Positions 1 to 12,657 of a stretch of 64,000 nucleotides of DNA are shown here, piece after piece (within the stretch, counting starts at the first letter, position 1; every line of letters begins with the position of its first letter). Both the position numbers and the translations under genes were made by a program. The notes under the pieces were generated by a model. It saw nothing but the letters and a program-made list of their open reading frames with translations. It made no database searches and was not told the DNA's origin. Origin of the DNA: Mycobacteriaceae bacterium (GTDB lineage: Bacteria; Actinomycetota; Actinomycetes; Mycobacteriales; Mycobacteriaceae); the NCBI GenBank assembly GCA_029977845.1, contig JAPOKC010000001.1, forward strand, positions 1-64,000, written 5' to 3'.

Positions 1-1026
<1,026 letters not shown>

Positions 1027-1045
1027 TCGATAGGGACTCACATAG

Positions 1046-4828
<3,783 letters not shown>

Positions 4829-4850
4829 CGCCGTGCGGCAGAGGTAAGGA

Positions 4851-5657
4851 GTGACGGTGGGCTCACCGAACGAGCCGGGCGGACGCCCGGTGGACCCCGA
4901 CGGAACGACAGAGCTGCCCCCGTGGCAGAACGCCGCCCGCCGCGTCGAGCCCGTCCCGCCGCCGCAACCGGCCCCGGTCGCCAATCCTCCCGCTGGGCCC
5001 CGCCCCAGCGTGCGCGCCAGCCGCTACGTCACCGGTGTCGCGGCTCCCGACCTCTCCGCGATGGGCGGTATCCCCCAGCGCCCCGATCCGGAACCGGTGC
5101 GCCCCGAACCGCGCGTCGAACGCACCGAGGTGACCCCGCTGGAGACCTATGCCAGCGAGTTGCCGGATCTGTCCGGCGGTGCGCCTAAGCCGGCGGTCGC
5201 TCCGTACGCGCCGCCCAAGCCGGCGGAGCCGGTCCGGCCTGCCAGGGCGCACGCGCCGCGGTTCCAACTCGGCGGCGGTCACAGCCAGGTCGCCACCGGG
5301 GTGCGTGCCAGCATGCAGATCCGCTACATCGATCCGTGGAGCGCGCTGAAGGTTTCGGCGCTGCTCAATGTCGCGCTGTTCTTCGTGTGGATGATCGCCG
5401 TGGCGTTCCTGTATCTGGTTCTGGGCGCCATGGGGGTCTGGAGCAAGCTGAACAGCAATGTCGGCGACCTGCTCACCAGCGGCAGCGGCGGCGGCGGCGA
5501 TCTGGTATCGGCCGGCTCGATCTTTGGCGGGGCCGCCTTGATCGGCCTGGTCAATATCGTGCTGCTGACCGCGATGGCCACCGTCGGCGCCTACATCTAC
5601 AACCTCAGCACCGATATCGTCGGCGGCGTCGAGGTCACCCTCGCCGATCTGGACTAG
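4851..5657 (+). CDS. DUF3566 membrane protein (Rv0007-like)
   Basis: This 268-residue protein has a long Pro/Arg-rich cytoplasmic N-terminus (about 1-150), then a conserved DUF3566-type domain starting near MQIRYIDPWSALKVSALLN. Two membrane segments follow: about residues 168-192 (ALFFVWMIAVAFLYLVLG) and about 225-250 (IFGGAALIGLVNIVLLTAM). It is the equivalent of Rv0007, which lies downstream of gyrA in mycobacteria. The GTG start follows a GAGGTAAGGA ribosome site and lies 22 bp after gyrA, so it is likely the third gene of the gyrBA transcript. A role in the cell envelope or division is suggested by the neighbourhood, but the molecular function is unknown. Confidence 0.9.
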   Translation: MTVGSPNEPGGRPVDPDGTTELPPWQNAARRVEPVPPPQPAPVANPPAGPRPSVRASRYVTGVAAPDLSAMGGIPQRPDPEPVRPEPRVERTEVTPLETYASELPDLSGGAPKPAVAPYAPPKPAEPVRPARAHAPRFQLGGGHSQVATGVRASMQIRYIDPWSALKVSALLNVALFFVWMIAVAFLYLVLGAMGVWSKLNSNVGDLLTSGSGGGGDLVSAGSIFGGAALIGLVNIVLLTAMATVGAYIYNLSTDIVGGVEVTLADLD

Positions 5658-5663
5658 CGCGGT

Positions 5664-5693
5664 TTGGGCACGCTGGTAGGGGTGCGGTAACCT
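5664..5693 (+). promoter_or_regulatory. candidate promoter for tRNA-Ile
   Basis: A TTGGGC element (5664-5669) and a TAACCT element (5688-5693) are separated by 18 bp. This predicts transcription starting about 8 bp before the tRNA at 5709. It was assigned by eye against the sigma-A consensus only. Confidence 0.4.
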
Positions 5694-5708
5694 TCGCGTG
5701 CGAAACAG

Positions 5709-5782
5709 GGGCCTATAGCTCAGGCGGTTAGAGCGCTTCGCTGATAACGAAGAGGTCGGAGGTTCGAGTCCTCCTAGGCCCA
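5709..5782 (+). tRNA. ileT: tRNA-Ile (anticodon GAT)
   Basis: A complete cloverleaf can be drawn. The acceptor stem pairs GGGCCTA with TAGGCCC, the anticodon stem is CTTCG/CGAAG around loop CTGATAA with anticodon GAT, and the T-arm carries GGTTCGAGTCC. The 3' CCA is not encoded. Its place after gyrA and the Rv0007 equivalent is the standard mycobacterial one. Confidence 0.97.
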
Positions 5783-5784
5783 CG

Positions 5785-5877
5785 ATGTCCTGGTTGACGC
5801 GGGTGACAGTGCTGACGCTGATCGTTGTGGCCGTCCTGCGGATTCGCCGCCGTGAACAGGTGTGGCACACGCTGTGA
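5785..5877 (+). CDS. possible 30-residue hydrophobic microprotein between two tRNA genes
   Basis: An ATG just after tRNA-Ile opens a 30-codon frame ending in TGA 15 bp before tRNA-Ala. The product has a hydrophobic core ([12 protein letters not shown]), then a basic RIRRR segment and a REQVWHTL tail, so it would be a single-pass membrane peptide. Very small hydrophobic proteins ending in a D/E-x-W-x-x-x-T-like tail (the DLW-39 type) are encoded near gyrA and these tRNAs in other actinobacteria, and this could be the local version. No convincing ribosome site is visible because the upstream bases belong to the tRNA. The assignment is tentative. Confidence 0.4.
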   Translation: MSWLTRVTVLTLIVVAVLRIRRREQVWHTL

Positions 5878-5892
5878 TGACCAGGTCGACGA

Positions 5893-5965
5893 GGGGCCTT
5901 AGCTCAGTTGGTAGAGCGCTGCCTTTGCAAGGCAGATGTCAGGAGTTCGAATCTCCTAGGCTCCA
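5893..5965 (+). tRNA. alaT: tRNA-Ala (anticodon TGC)
   Basis: The acceptor stem pairs GGGGCCT with AGGCTCC (one G-T pair). The D-arm is AGCTCAGTTGGTAGAGC, the anticodon loop is CTTTGCAAG with anticodon TGC, and the T-arm contains GTTCGAATC. The CCA end is not encoded. It lies directly before ppiA; in H37Rv the membrane-protein gene Rv0008c intervenes. Confidence 0.97.
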
Positions 5966-6023
5966 CAGAATTTTCGCCCACCCTGCAATCGGTGGCCCGA
6001 GACCGCAATGGCACACTGGGCCG

Positions 6024-6554
6024 GTGACCACGAGCCCCATTGCGACCGCGACCGCGACCATGCACACCAACCGCGGTGACATCAAGATCGCCCTCTTCGG
6101 CAACCACGCCCCCAAGACCGTCGCCAACTTCGTCGGCCTGGCACAGGGCACCAAGGACTATTCCGAGCAGAACGCCACCGGCGGCAGCTCCGGGCCGTTC
6201 TACGACGGCTCGATCTTCCACCGTGTCATCGACGGGTTCATGATTCAGGGCGGCGACCCGACCGGCACCGGGCGCGGCGGGCCGGGCTACCGGTTCGCCG
6301 ACGAGTTCCACGGCGAGCTGCAGTTCGACAAGCCCTACCTGCTGGCGATGGCCAACGCGGGTCCGGGCACCAACGGTTCTCAGTTCTTCATCACCGTCGG
6401 CCCGACCCCGCACCTCAACCGCAAGCACACGATCTTCGGCGAGGTCGTCGACCCCGAGTCGCAGAAGGTGGTCGACGCGATCGCCGGAACCGCGACCGAC
6501 CGCGGCGACCGTCCCACCGAGGACGTCGTGATCGAGTCGATCACCATCGGCTAG
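6024..6554 (+). CDS. ppiA: peptidyl-prolyl cis-trans isomerase, cyclophilin type
   Basis: This cyclophilin catalyses cis-trans isomerisation of peptidyl-proline bonds. The 176-residue protein is a single cyclophilin domain with the signature segments [19 protein letters not shown] (catalytic Arg in FHRV), the [16 protein letters not shown] stretch and the HTIFGEV end. The frame is open further upstream through the tRNA, but the GTG at 6024 ([19 protein letters not shown]) matches the mycobacterial PpiA N-terminus and is chosen; no strong ribosome site precedes it. There is no signal peptide, so it should be cytosolic. Confidence 0.95.
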   Translation: MTTSPIATATATMHTNRGDIKIALFGNHAPKTVANFVGLAQGTKDYSEQNATGGSSGPFYDGSIFHRVIDGFMIQGGDPTGTGRGGPGYRFADEFHGELQFDKPYLLAMANAGPGTNGSQFFITVGPTPHLNRKHTIFGEVVDPESQKVVDAIAGTATDRGDRPTEDVVIESITIG

Positions 6555-6562
6555 ACAATTAG

Positions 6563-6973
6563 CTATCCCGCCCAGCCTGCGGCGGTCAGCCCGTCGAGAA
6601 CGATCAGCGGATCTGTCCCCAGATCCCAGCGGGTGAGCACGATCAGCTGTTCGCCGGTGTCGATCTCCAGCAGCCGGACCTTGCGGCCGATCCGGCGGAA
6701 CTCGGTGATGCGGATCGACTCGACGTCGGCCGGACGCAGCGTCCGGGTGTGAAACCAGCCCCGGTAGACCAGATTCGGGCCGGCGACGGCCAACCGGGGA
6801 CGCGCCCGCCAGGAACCCGCCGCGAAGATCAGCAGACCGGCTGCTGCGATACCGCCGAGCAGGCGTCCGGGCACATCGTCGACGAGTAGCGCGGCACCCA
6901 CGGCCATCAACATTCCCGCTGCTCCGACCGCCAGGACGGCGGGAGCTCCCGGACCCCAGGCGCGGCTATCCAT
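6563..6973 (-). CDS. PH-domain-like small membrane protein (Rv0010c-like)
   Basis: The 136-residue product has two predicted membrane segments near its N-terminus (about residues 9-27 and 33-48). A basic WRARPRLAV segment leads into a bacterial PH-like domain (RGWFHTRTLRPADVESIRITEFRRIGRKVRLLEIDTGEQ) and a conserved LTRWDLGTDPLIVLD end. It corresponds to Rv0010c by sequence and place. The ATG at 6973 is preferred to an upstream start because the protein family begins about there. A pair of DnaA boxes lies immediately upstream (6976-6997). Function is not known. Confidence 0.85.
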   Translation of the reverse strand: MDSRAWGPGAPAVLAVGAAGMLMAVGAALLVDDVPGRLLGGIAAAGLLIFAAGSWRARPRLAVAGPNLVYRGWFHTRTLRPADVESIRITEFRRIGRKVRLLEIDTGEQLIVLTRWDLGTDPLIVLDGLTAAGWAG

Positions 6974-6975
6974 GG

Positions 6976-6997
6976 TTATCCACAGGCGTTGTCCACA
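6976..6997 (+). promoter_or_regulatory. two perfect DnaA boxes in direct orientation
   Basis: TTATCCACA (6976-6984) and TTGTCCACA (6989-6997) are separated by 4 bp. The first is the classic DnaA box and the second is the form favoured in mycobacterial oriC. They lie in the 55-bp gap between crgA and the Rv0010c-like gene, just upstream of the latter's ATG, about 6 kb downstream of gyrB. Confidence 0.65.
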
Positions 6998-7028
6998 GTG
7001 GGGATTAATCACACAGATGTGATTGGGT

Positions 7029-7310
7029 TCACCGCCAGCGCATGGTCAGCAGCAGGCCGGCGATCATGAACCCGAAGGCGATGGCATAGTTCCACGGGCC
7101 GAGGTCGCTCATCCACTCCAGCGCGGCGGGGGTGTTGTATCCGGAGGCCGCCAGCTGGAACACCAGCAACCAGGCCAGGCCGATCAGCATCAGACCGATG
7201 AAGAACGCCACGAACCACATGCTCGACGGTCCGGCCTTGACCTTGACCGGCGTACGGCTGACCGAGTTCACGGTGAACTCGTTCTTCTTACGAACCTTGG
7301 ACTTGGGCAT
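7029..7310 (-). CDS. crgA: cell division protein CrgA
   Basis: CrgA is a small septal membrane protein that in mycobacteria helps recruit FtsZ-ring and peptidoglycan-synthesis partners. The 93-residue protein begins with a basic cytoplasmic tail ([14 protein letters not shown]) and has two membrane helices (about residues 31-53 and 70-90), ending in MRWR. Length and sequence match mycobacterial CrgA. An AAGGTAACC ribosome site precedes the ATG. It diverges from trpG across 75 bp, where H37Rv instead carries Rv0012. Confidence 0.95.
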   Translation of the reverse strand: MPKSKVRKKNEFTVNSVSRTPVKVKAGPSSMWFVAFFIGLMLIGLAWLLVFQLAASGYNTPAALEWMSDLGPWNYAIAFGFMIAGLLLTMRWR

Positions 7311-7385
7311 GGTTACCTTCCCGGGATTCGACTAAGAGATTAACCCAGAGTCCCGCCGACCACCGCCGCCGGTAGCCTGTCAGAC

Positions 7386-8060
7386 GTGCGGGTTTTGGTC
7401 GTCGACAACTACGACAGCTTCGTCTTCAACCTGGTCCAGTACCTGGGCCAGCTCGGTGTGGACGCGAAGGTCTGGCGCAACGACGACCTCCGGCTGGCCG
7501 GGGATGAAGCGATCGCGGCCGTCGCCGAGGAGTTCGACGGGGTGCTGTTGAGTCCGGGGCCCGGCACCCCCGAGCGGGCCGGAGCCTCGATCGGCCTGGT
7601 TCGTGCTTGTGCCGCCGCCACCACCCCGCTGCTGGGTGTGTGCCTGGGGCACCAGGCCATCGGAGTGGCCTTCGGCGGCACGGTCGACCGCGCACCCGAA
7701 CTCCTGCACGGCAAGACCAGCAGTGTCTTCCACACCAATGTTGGTGTCCTGCAAGGACTTCCGAATCCTTTCACCGCCACTCGGTATCACTCGTTGACGA
7801 TCCTGCCGGAGACCGTGCCGGCCGAACTCGAGGTCACCGCCCACACCGAGGGCGGTGTCATCATGGCGGTACGTCACGTCGACCTGCCGATCCACGGTGT
7901 GCAGTTCCATCCCGAGTCGATCCTCACCGAGGGTGGTCACCGGATGCTGGCCAACTGGCTGGGTTACTGCGGGGCCGCTCCGGATGAGGCGCTCGTCCGG
8001 CGTCTCGAGCAGGAGGTCGCCGATACCGTGCGGCACGCACTCGGTGGTGCCCCGGTCTGA
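7386..8060 (+). CDS. trpG: glutamine amidotransferase subunit of anthranilate/aminodeoxychorismate synthase
   Basis: This class I glutamine amidotransferase hydrolyses glutamine to supply ammonia to a chorismate-using partner (tryptophan or folate synthesis). The 224-residue protein shows the oxyanion loop SPGPGTPE, the nucleophile cysteine in GVCLGHQ (Cys near residue 80), and the His-Glu pair in GVQFHPES. No TrpE or PabB partner lies in the window; the gene sits alone between crgA and the kinase operon, as in other mycobacteria. It could equally be called pabA. The GTG start follows directly on a short intergenic region. Confidence 0.93.
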   Translation: MRVLVVDNYDSFVFNLVQYLGQLGVDAKVWRNDDLRLAGDEAIAAVAEEFDGVLLSPGPGTPERAGASIGLVRACAAATTPLLGVCLGHQAIGVAFGGTVDRAPELLHGKTSSVFHTNVGVLQGLPNPFTATRYHSLTILPETVPAELEVTAHTEGGVIMAVRHVDLPIHGVQFHPESILTEGGHRMLANWLGYCGAAPDEALVRRLEQEVADTVRHALGGAPV

Positions 8061-8064
8061 TCGA

Positions 8065-9936
8065 CTAGGACGCGAAGTCCAGGGTGATCGAGCCGTTGTA
8101 GCTCACCCCGGCCCCCGCAGCCGGATTCTGCGTCACCACCGCATTGGCCCGTTGACCGCTGTTGGGCACATCCGGACCCTTGACCAGCATTCCGGTCCAG
8201 CCCAGGGCGCGCAGAGCGGGCTCGGCGTCGGCCCAGAACTGGCCGACCAGATTCGGCATGACGAACTGGTTGCCCTTGGAGACCTTCAGGGTGATCGGGG
8301 CGTCCACCGGCGCTGACGATCCGACGGCAGGGTCAAGAGCGACCACCTGCCCGGCCGGTTCGGGGCTGTCCACCGGTGCGGTGAGAACCGTCTGGAAACC
8401 GACGGTGTTGAGATTCCTGGTCGCCACGTCGACGGTTTGCCCGGTGACGTCCGGGAGGTCGCGGGCGGCCGGCCCGCCGCCGACGACGATGGTGATCTCG
8501 TTGGTCAGCGCGGAAGTCTGATTGGCCGGCGGGACCGTGTTGAGGACCTTGCCCTTCTGCTCCGGGGTGGACGGCCCGTCGGTCTGTTTGAACTTGCCGA
8601 AACCCGCCGCGGTGAGTTTCTTGACGGCATCGGCGTAGCTGAGGTTGGCGACATCGGGGATCTCGCGCTGTTCTGGTCCGGTGGAGACGTTGACCGTGAC
8701 CTCGTCGCCGGCGGCGATGGTGGAGGTGGCGTTCGGCTCGGTATTGATCACCTGATCGGGCGGCACGGTGTTGTCCGGCTTCTGCTGGGTCCGGGTCTTG
8801 AACCCCTTGTTCTGCAGGGTGGCGACCGCATCCGCGGAGAGCTGGCCGCGGACGTCCGGAACCTGAACGGCACGCGATTTGCCGCCGGCCATGTTTATCG
8901 CGAGCGTGATCACAACGGTGAGGATCGAGAGAATCGCGGCGGCGATCAGCCAGCGGCCGACCGAACCGCCGCGTTCGGAGCGCGCGTAGCCGTAGGCGCT
9001 GGCGAGCATCCGGCCGGGATCGGTCCTCGGACCCGAGCGTGCAGCCATCATCATCGAGCGTTCGGCGGAGGTGAGGACCTTGGGAGCCTCGGGCTTCTCG
9101 CCGCTGTGTACCCGTACCAGATCGGCGCGCATCTCCGCCGCGCTCTGGTAGCGGTTGTCGGGGTTCTTCGCGAGTGCCTTGAGGACGACCGCGTCCAGTT
9201 CCGGTGAAATCCCGGCGCGTCTGGCCGACGGCGGCAACGGGTCCTCGCGAACATGCTGATAGGCCACGGCCACCGGCGAGTCACCTTCGAAAGGTGGTTC
9301 GCCGGTGAGGATTTCGTAGAGAACACAGCCCAGGGAGTAGACATCCGAGCGAGCATCCACGCGCTCGCCGCGGGCCTGCTCCGGCGATAGGTACTGCGCG
9401 GTGCCGATCACGGCCGATGTTTGGGTGACCCGGTTGCTGCTGTCGGCGATAGCCCGGGCGATGCCGAAGTCCATCACCTTCACCGCGCCGGTCCGGGAGA
9501 TCATGATGTTGGCCGGCTTGACGTCGCGATGGATGATGCCGTGCTGGTGGCTGAAGTTCAGCGCCTGACAGGCATCTGCGATGACCTCCAGGGCCCGCCG
9601 CGGCGGCATGGGGCCATCGTTGTGCACGATGTCTCGCAGCGTCACCCCGTCGACATACTCCATCACGATGTAGGGCAGCCGACCGGTCGGCGTATCGGCT
9701 TCGCCGGTGTCGTAGACCGCCACGATGGCGGGGTGATTCAGCGCGGCGGCGTTCTGCGCCTCGCGACGGAACCGGAGGTAGAAACTCGGATCGCGGGCCA
9801 ACTCGGCGCGCAGAACCTTAACCGCGACATCGCGGTGCAGCCGGGTGTCGCGACCCAGGTGAACCTCCGACATACCGCCGAACCCGAGGATCTCGCCGAG
9901 CTCGTAGCGATCCGAAAGGTGTTGCGGGGTGGTCAT
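8065..9936 (-). CDS. pknB: Ser/Thr protein kinase PknB with four PASTA domains
   Basis: PknB is the essential transmembrane kinase that senses muropeptides and controls cell-wall synthesis and growth. The 623-residue protein has a cytoplasmic kinase domain: glycine loop at GFGGMS (18-23), Lys40, the HRD aspartate Asp138, DFG at 156-158, and activation-loop Thr171 and Thr173. A juxtamembrane linker and one membrane helix ([20 protein letters not shown]) follow, then four extracellular PASTA repeats, the last ending at the C-terminus. The start overlaps the pknA stop by 4 bp (ATGA), so translation is coupled. All catalytic residues are present. It is the last gene of the leftward fhaB-pstP-rodA-pbpA-pknA-pknB operon. 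Confidence 0.98.
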   Translation of the reverse strand: MTTPQHLSDRYELGEILGFGGMSEVHLGRDTRLHRDVAVKVLRAELARDPSFYLRFRREAQNAAALNHPAIVAVYDTGEADTPTGRLPYIVMEYVDGVTLRDIVHNDGPMPPRRALEVIADACQALNFSHQHGIIHRDVKPANIMISRTGAVKVMDFGIARAIADSSNRVTQTSAVIGTAQYLSPEQARGERVDARSDVYSLGCVLYEILTGEPPFEGDSPVAVAYQHVREDPLPPSARRAGISPELDAVVLKALAKNPDNRYQSAAEMRADLVRVHSGEKPEAPKVLTSAERSMMMAARSGPRTDPGRMLASAYGYARSERGGSVGRWLIAAAILSILTVVITLAINMAGGKSRAVQVPDVRGQLSADAVATLQNKGFKTRTQQKPDNTVPPDQVINTEPNATSTIAAGDEVTVNVSTGPEQREIPDVANLSYADAVKKLTAAGFGKFKQTDGPSTPEQKGKVLNTVPPANQTSALTNEITIVVGGGPAARDLPDVTGQTVDVATRNLNTVGFQTVLTAPVDSPEPAGQVVALDPAVGSSAPVDAPITLKVSKGNQFVMPNLVGQFWADAEPALRALGWTGMLVKGPDVPNSGQRANAVVTQNPAAGAGVSYNGSITLDFAS

Positions 9937-11150
9937 ATTCGCGCCCCGGACCCGGCGGTATCGTCGCGGCGGATGGTCCACCCCGATGGCGCGGCGGGCG
10001 GATCCGCCGGCGCCCCGGGAGTGACCGTCTCAGTCTCGGTGTACTGAATCGGAGTGTTGTTGCGCTGGTCCCGGTCGGCCAGCACGATCAGGATCGCCGA
10101 GATGATCGCCAGGGCACCGAGCACCCCGGCGGCCCACAGCAAGGCGCGCTGACCGGATGAGAATGTGCGGCGGGCGGGAACCGGTGCGCTACGGGTGGCG
10201 GGCACGCGAGGACGCGTGGTGTTCGCGGCACGCGCAGCTTCGACGGCGGCCCGCTGTCCGGGTATCGCAGCCGGACTCGCTTTGATGGTCGGCGCGGAGT
10301 TCGGCCGAGGCGGGCGGCGACCCGCGCGGACCGCGGCGACCGCGTCGGCGAACTGGCCCCCGCTGCGGTAGCGCATACCGGGGTTCTTCACCAGTGTGAT
10401 CTCGATGAGTTCACGGACGTTGGGAGGAAGGTCCGACGGCAGCGGCGCCGGGGTCTCCTTGATGTGTTTCATCGCCACGGTCAAGGCGCCGTCTCCGACG
10501 AACGGCCGACGGCCCGAAACCGCCTCGTATCCAACGACTCCCAATGAGTACACGTCGCTTGCGGCGGTGGCGTCCTCCCCGAGCGCCTGCTCGGGGGCGA
10601 TGTACTGCGCGGTGCCCATCACCATGCCGGTCTGGGTGACCGGTGCGGCGTCGACGGCCTTGGCGATGCCGAAGTCGGTGAGCTTCACCTGACCGGTCGG
10701 GGTGATCAGGATGTTGCCCGGCTTGACGTCGCGGTGGACCAGGCCGGCGGCGTGGGCGACCTGCAGCGCACGGCCGGTCTGCTCGAGCATGTCCAGGGCG
10801 TGCCGTAGCGACAGTCTGCCGGTGCGCTTGATCACCGAGTTCAGCGGTTCGCCGTTGATGAGCTCCATCACCAGATAGGCGGTGCGGCCCTCGCCGTCCA
10901 TATCGGTCTCGCCGTAGTCGTGGACGGCGGCGATGCCGGGGTGGTTGAGCATGGCCACAGTGCGCGCTTCGGCGCGGAAGCGCTCCAGGAATTCAGGGTC
11001 GGAGGAGAACTCCTGCTTGAGTACCTTCACCGCGACGCGGCGACCCAGCCGACTGTCGACGGCCTCCCAGACCTGGCCCATACCGCCGGTGGCGATCAAC
11101 CGCTGCAACCGGTAGCGCCCGGACAGCGTCACCCCCACGCGCGGACTCAT
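9933..11150 (-). CDS. pknA: Ser/Thr protein kinase PknA
   Basis: PknA is a transmembrane kinase acting on cell-division and cell-shape proteins. The 405-residue protein has a kinase domain with ATGGMGQV, the VHRDVKPGN catalytic loop, [10 protein letters not shown], and activation-loop threonines in [14 protein letters not shown] Pro/Arg-rich linker follows, then one membrane helix ([24 protein letters not shown]) and a short extracytoplasmic tail with no PASTA domain. The tail is shorter than in H37Rv (431 residues in all). The start [15 protein letters not shown] matches the family. The ATG overlaps the stop of a 12-codon mini-ORF created by a local duplication, instead of overlapping the pbpA stop directly. 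Confidence 0.97.
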   Translation of the reverse strand: MSPRVGVTLSGRYRLQRLIATGGMGQVWEAVDSRLGRRVAVKVLKQEFSSDPEFLERFRAEARTVAMLNHPGIAAVHDYGETDMDGEGRTAYLVMELINGEPLNSVIKRTGRLSLRHALDMLEQTGRALQVAHAAGLVHRDVKPGNILITPTGQVKLTDFGIAKAVDAAPVTQTGMVMGTAQYIAPEQALGEDATAASDVYSLGVVGYEAVSGRRPFVGDGALTVAMKHIKETPAPLPSDLPPNVRELIEITLVKNPGMRYRSGGQFADAVAAVRAGRRPPRPNSAPTIKASPAAIPGQRAAVEAARAANTTRPRVPATRSAPVPARRTFSSGQRALLWAAGVLGALAIISAILIVLADRDQRNNTPIQYTETETVTPGAPADPPAAPSGWTIRRDDTAGSGARI

Positions 11151-11193
11151 TGCGCGCCTCGCTTCGCTTGCCTGCGCGGACTCATTGCGCGCC
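11139..11193. repeat. MIRU-like 35-bp tandem duplication at the pbpA-pknA junction
   Basis: The 20-bp sequence GCGCGGACTCATTGCGCGCC occurs at 11139-11158 and again at 11174-11193, a period of 35 bp. Each copy carries, on the minus strand, an ATGAGTCCGCGC start. As a result the pbpA stop overlaps one ATGA and the pknA start overlaps the other, with a mini-ORF between. Mycobacterial interspersed repetitive units (MIRUs) are known to sit at overlapping stop/start sites in operons in just this way; whether this unit recurs elsewhere in the genome cannot be seen here. Confidence 0.8.
11147..11185 (-). CDS. 12-codon coupling mini-ORF between pbpA and pknA
   Basis: The ATG at 11185 lies inside the pbpA terminal ATGA, and the frame reads [12 protein letters not shown] then TGA, which itself lies inside the ATGA that starts pknA. 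A ribosome finishing pbpA could therefore re-initiate here and again at pknA. The peptide's first four residues copy the PknA N-terminus because the ORF arose from duplication of that site. It probably serves as a translational bridge rather than making a functional peptide; this is inference. Confidence 0.5.
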   Translation of the reverse strand: MSPRRQAKRGAQ

Positions 11194-12657
11194 CTGCAAG
11201 ACGGCCGCCATCGTCGCCCGTCCGATCGGTGCGGCGAGCGCGCCGCCGGTGGCCTGGAGCCGGTCGCCACCGTTCTCGACGAGGACCGCCACCGCGACCT
11301 TGGGGTTCTGCGCCGGTGCGAACGCGATGTACCAGGCGTGCGGCGGAGTGTGGCGCGGATCGGTGCCGTGCTCGGCCGTGCCGGTCTTGGATGCGATCTG
11401 AACGCCGGGGATGGCCCCCTTCTGCTGGGTGAACTTCTCGGCGCCGATCATCAAATCTGTGAGTTTAGCTGCGACTTGCGCGGAAACTGCGCGGCGTTGC
11501 TCGGTCGGCGCGGTCGTGCTGATGTCGGAGAGGTCCGGTCCCTCCAGCCGGTCGACCAGATGGGGCTGCATCACGACACCGTCGTTGGCGATCGCGGCGG
11601 CAACCATCGCGTTCTGCAAAGGCGTCACCGCGACGTCCTTCTGCCCCATGCTCGACATACCGACGGCGGCGGCATCCGACATCGACCCGACGGTCGACTC
11701 GGCCACCTGAAGCGGAATCGGCGCCGGCATGCTGTCGAAACCGAACGCGTCGGCGGCATTGCGTATCGCGTCACCACCCACCCGGATACCCAGCTGGACG
11801 AACGCGGTGTTGCAGGACCGCGCGAAGGCCTCCCGAAGGGGTGCGGTGGGTCCGTCGCCGCATGGTGTGCCGCCGTAGTTCTCCAGCGTCGCGGTGCTGT
11901 CGGGCAGCGGGATCTGCGGTGCTGCGGTCAGCGGTTCGCCATCGCCGATCCCAGCCTGAAGTGCGGCCGCGGTGGTGATCACCTTGAACGTGGAGCCCGG
12001 CGGATAGCGCTCGGACACCGCGCGGTTGGTCAACGGGGCGTTCGGGTCGTCACGCAGTTGCGCCCACGCCTGCCCCTGGGCCTCGGCATCGTGGGTGGAC
12101 AGCAGATTGGGGTCGAACGACGGCGATGACACCATCGCCAGGATCTTCCCGCTCGAGGGCTCCAGCGCGACCACCGAGCCCTTGCACGGGCCGCCACAGC
12201 CTTCCTGCATCGCGTTCCAGGCGGCCTGTTGGACCCGCGGCAGGATGGTGGTGTCGACGTTCCCGCCGCGCGGGTTGCGCCCGGTGAAGAAGTCGGCGAG
12301 GCGCTTACCGAACAGCCGCTCGTCGGATCCGTTGAGCACCGGGTCCTCGGCACGTTCCAGACCTGTGCTGGAGAAGCGCAGCGAGTAGAAGCCGGTGACC
12401 GCGGCGTAGGCGAACGGTTCCGGGTACACCCGCAGGAAGCGGTAGCGGCCGTTGGTGGCCACCGAGTTCGCCAGAAGTTGCCCGCTGGCGGTGATCTGGC
12501 CGCGCTGCCGGGAGTACTCGTCGAGCAGCACGCGCTGGTTGCGCGGATCCGAGCGCAGAGCGTCGGCCCGGAAGACCTGGGTCACCGTGGCGTTGGCCAG
12601 CAGCAGCACGACCAAAGCCATGACCATCAGCGAGATCCGGCGCAGTGAGGTGTTCAT
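11182..12657 (-). CDS. pbpA: penicillin-binding protein A (class B transpeptidase)
   Basis: PbpA is a membrane-anchored class B PBP that cross-links peptidoglycan, works in cell division, and is a PknB substrate in mycobacteria. The 491-residue protein (same length as in H37Rv) has one N-terminal membrane anchor ([20 protein letters not shown]). The transpeptidase domain has the active-site serine in PGSTFK, the second motif SCN, and the KTG motif in [10 protein letters not shown]. Its ATG overlaps the rodA stop (ATGA). It is paired with the SEDS glycosyltransferase RodA encoded just upstream, the usual SEDS/class B PBP partnership. Confidence 0.97.
   Translation of the reverse strand: MNTSLRRISLMVMALVVLLLANATVTQVFRADALRSDPRNQRVLLDEYSRQRGQITASGQLLANSVATNGRYRFLRVYPEPFAYAAVTGFYSLRFSSTGLERAEDPVLNGSDERLFGKRLADFFTGRNPRGGNVDTTILPRVQQAAWNAMQEGCGGPCKGSVVALEPSSGKILAMVSSPSFDPNLLSTHDAEAQGQAWAQLRDDPNAPLTNRAVSERYPPGSTFKVITTAAALQAGIGDGEPLTAAPQIPLPDSTATLENYGGTPCGDGPTAPLREAFARSCNTAFVQLGIRVGGDAIRNAADAFGFDSMPAPIPLQVAESTVGSMSDAAAVGMSSMGQKDVAVTPLQNAMVAAAIANDGVVMQPHLVDRLEGPDLSDISTTAPTEQRRAVSAQVAAKLTDLMIGAEKFTQQKGAIPGVQIASKTGTAEHGTDPRHTPPHAWYIAFAPAQNPKVAVAVLVENGGDRLQATGGALAAPIGRATMAAVLQGAQ

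Noticed and set aside
6976-6997. Possible replication origin at the DnaA-box pair
   Set aside because: oriC in mycobacteria is between dnaA and dnaN, which lie outside the window, and there is no AT-rich unwinding region or further box cluster here.
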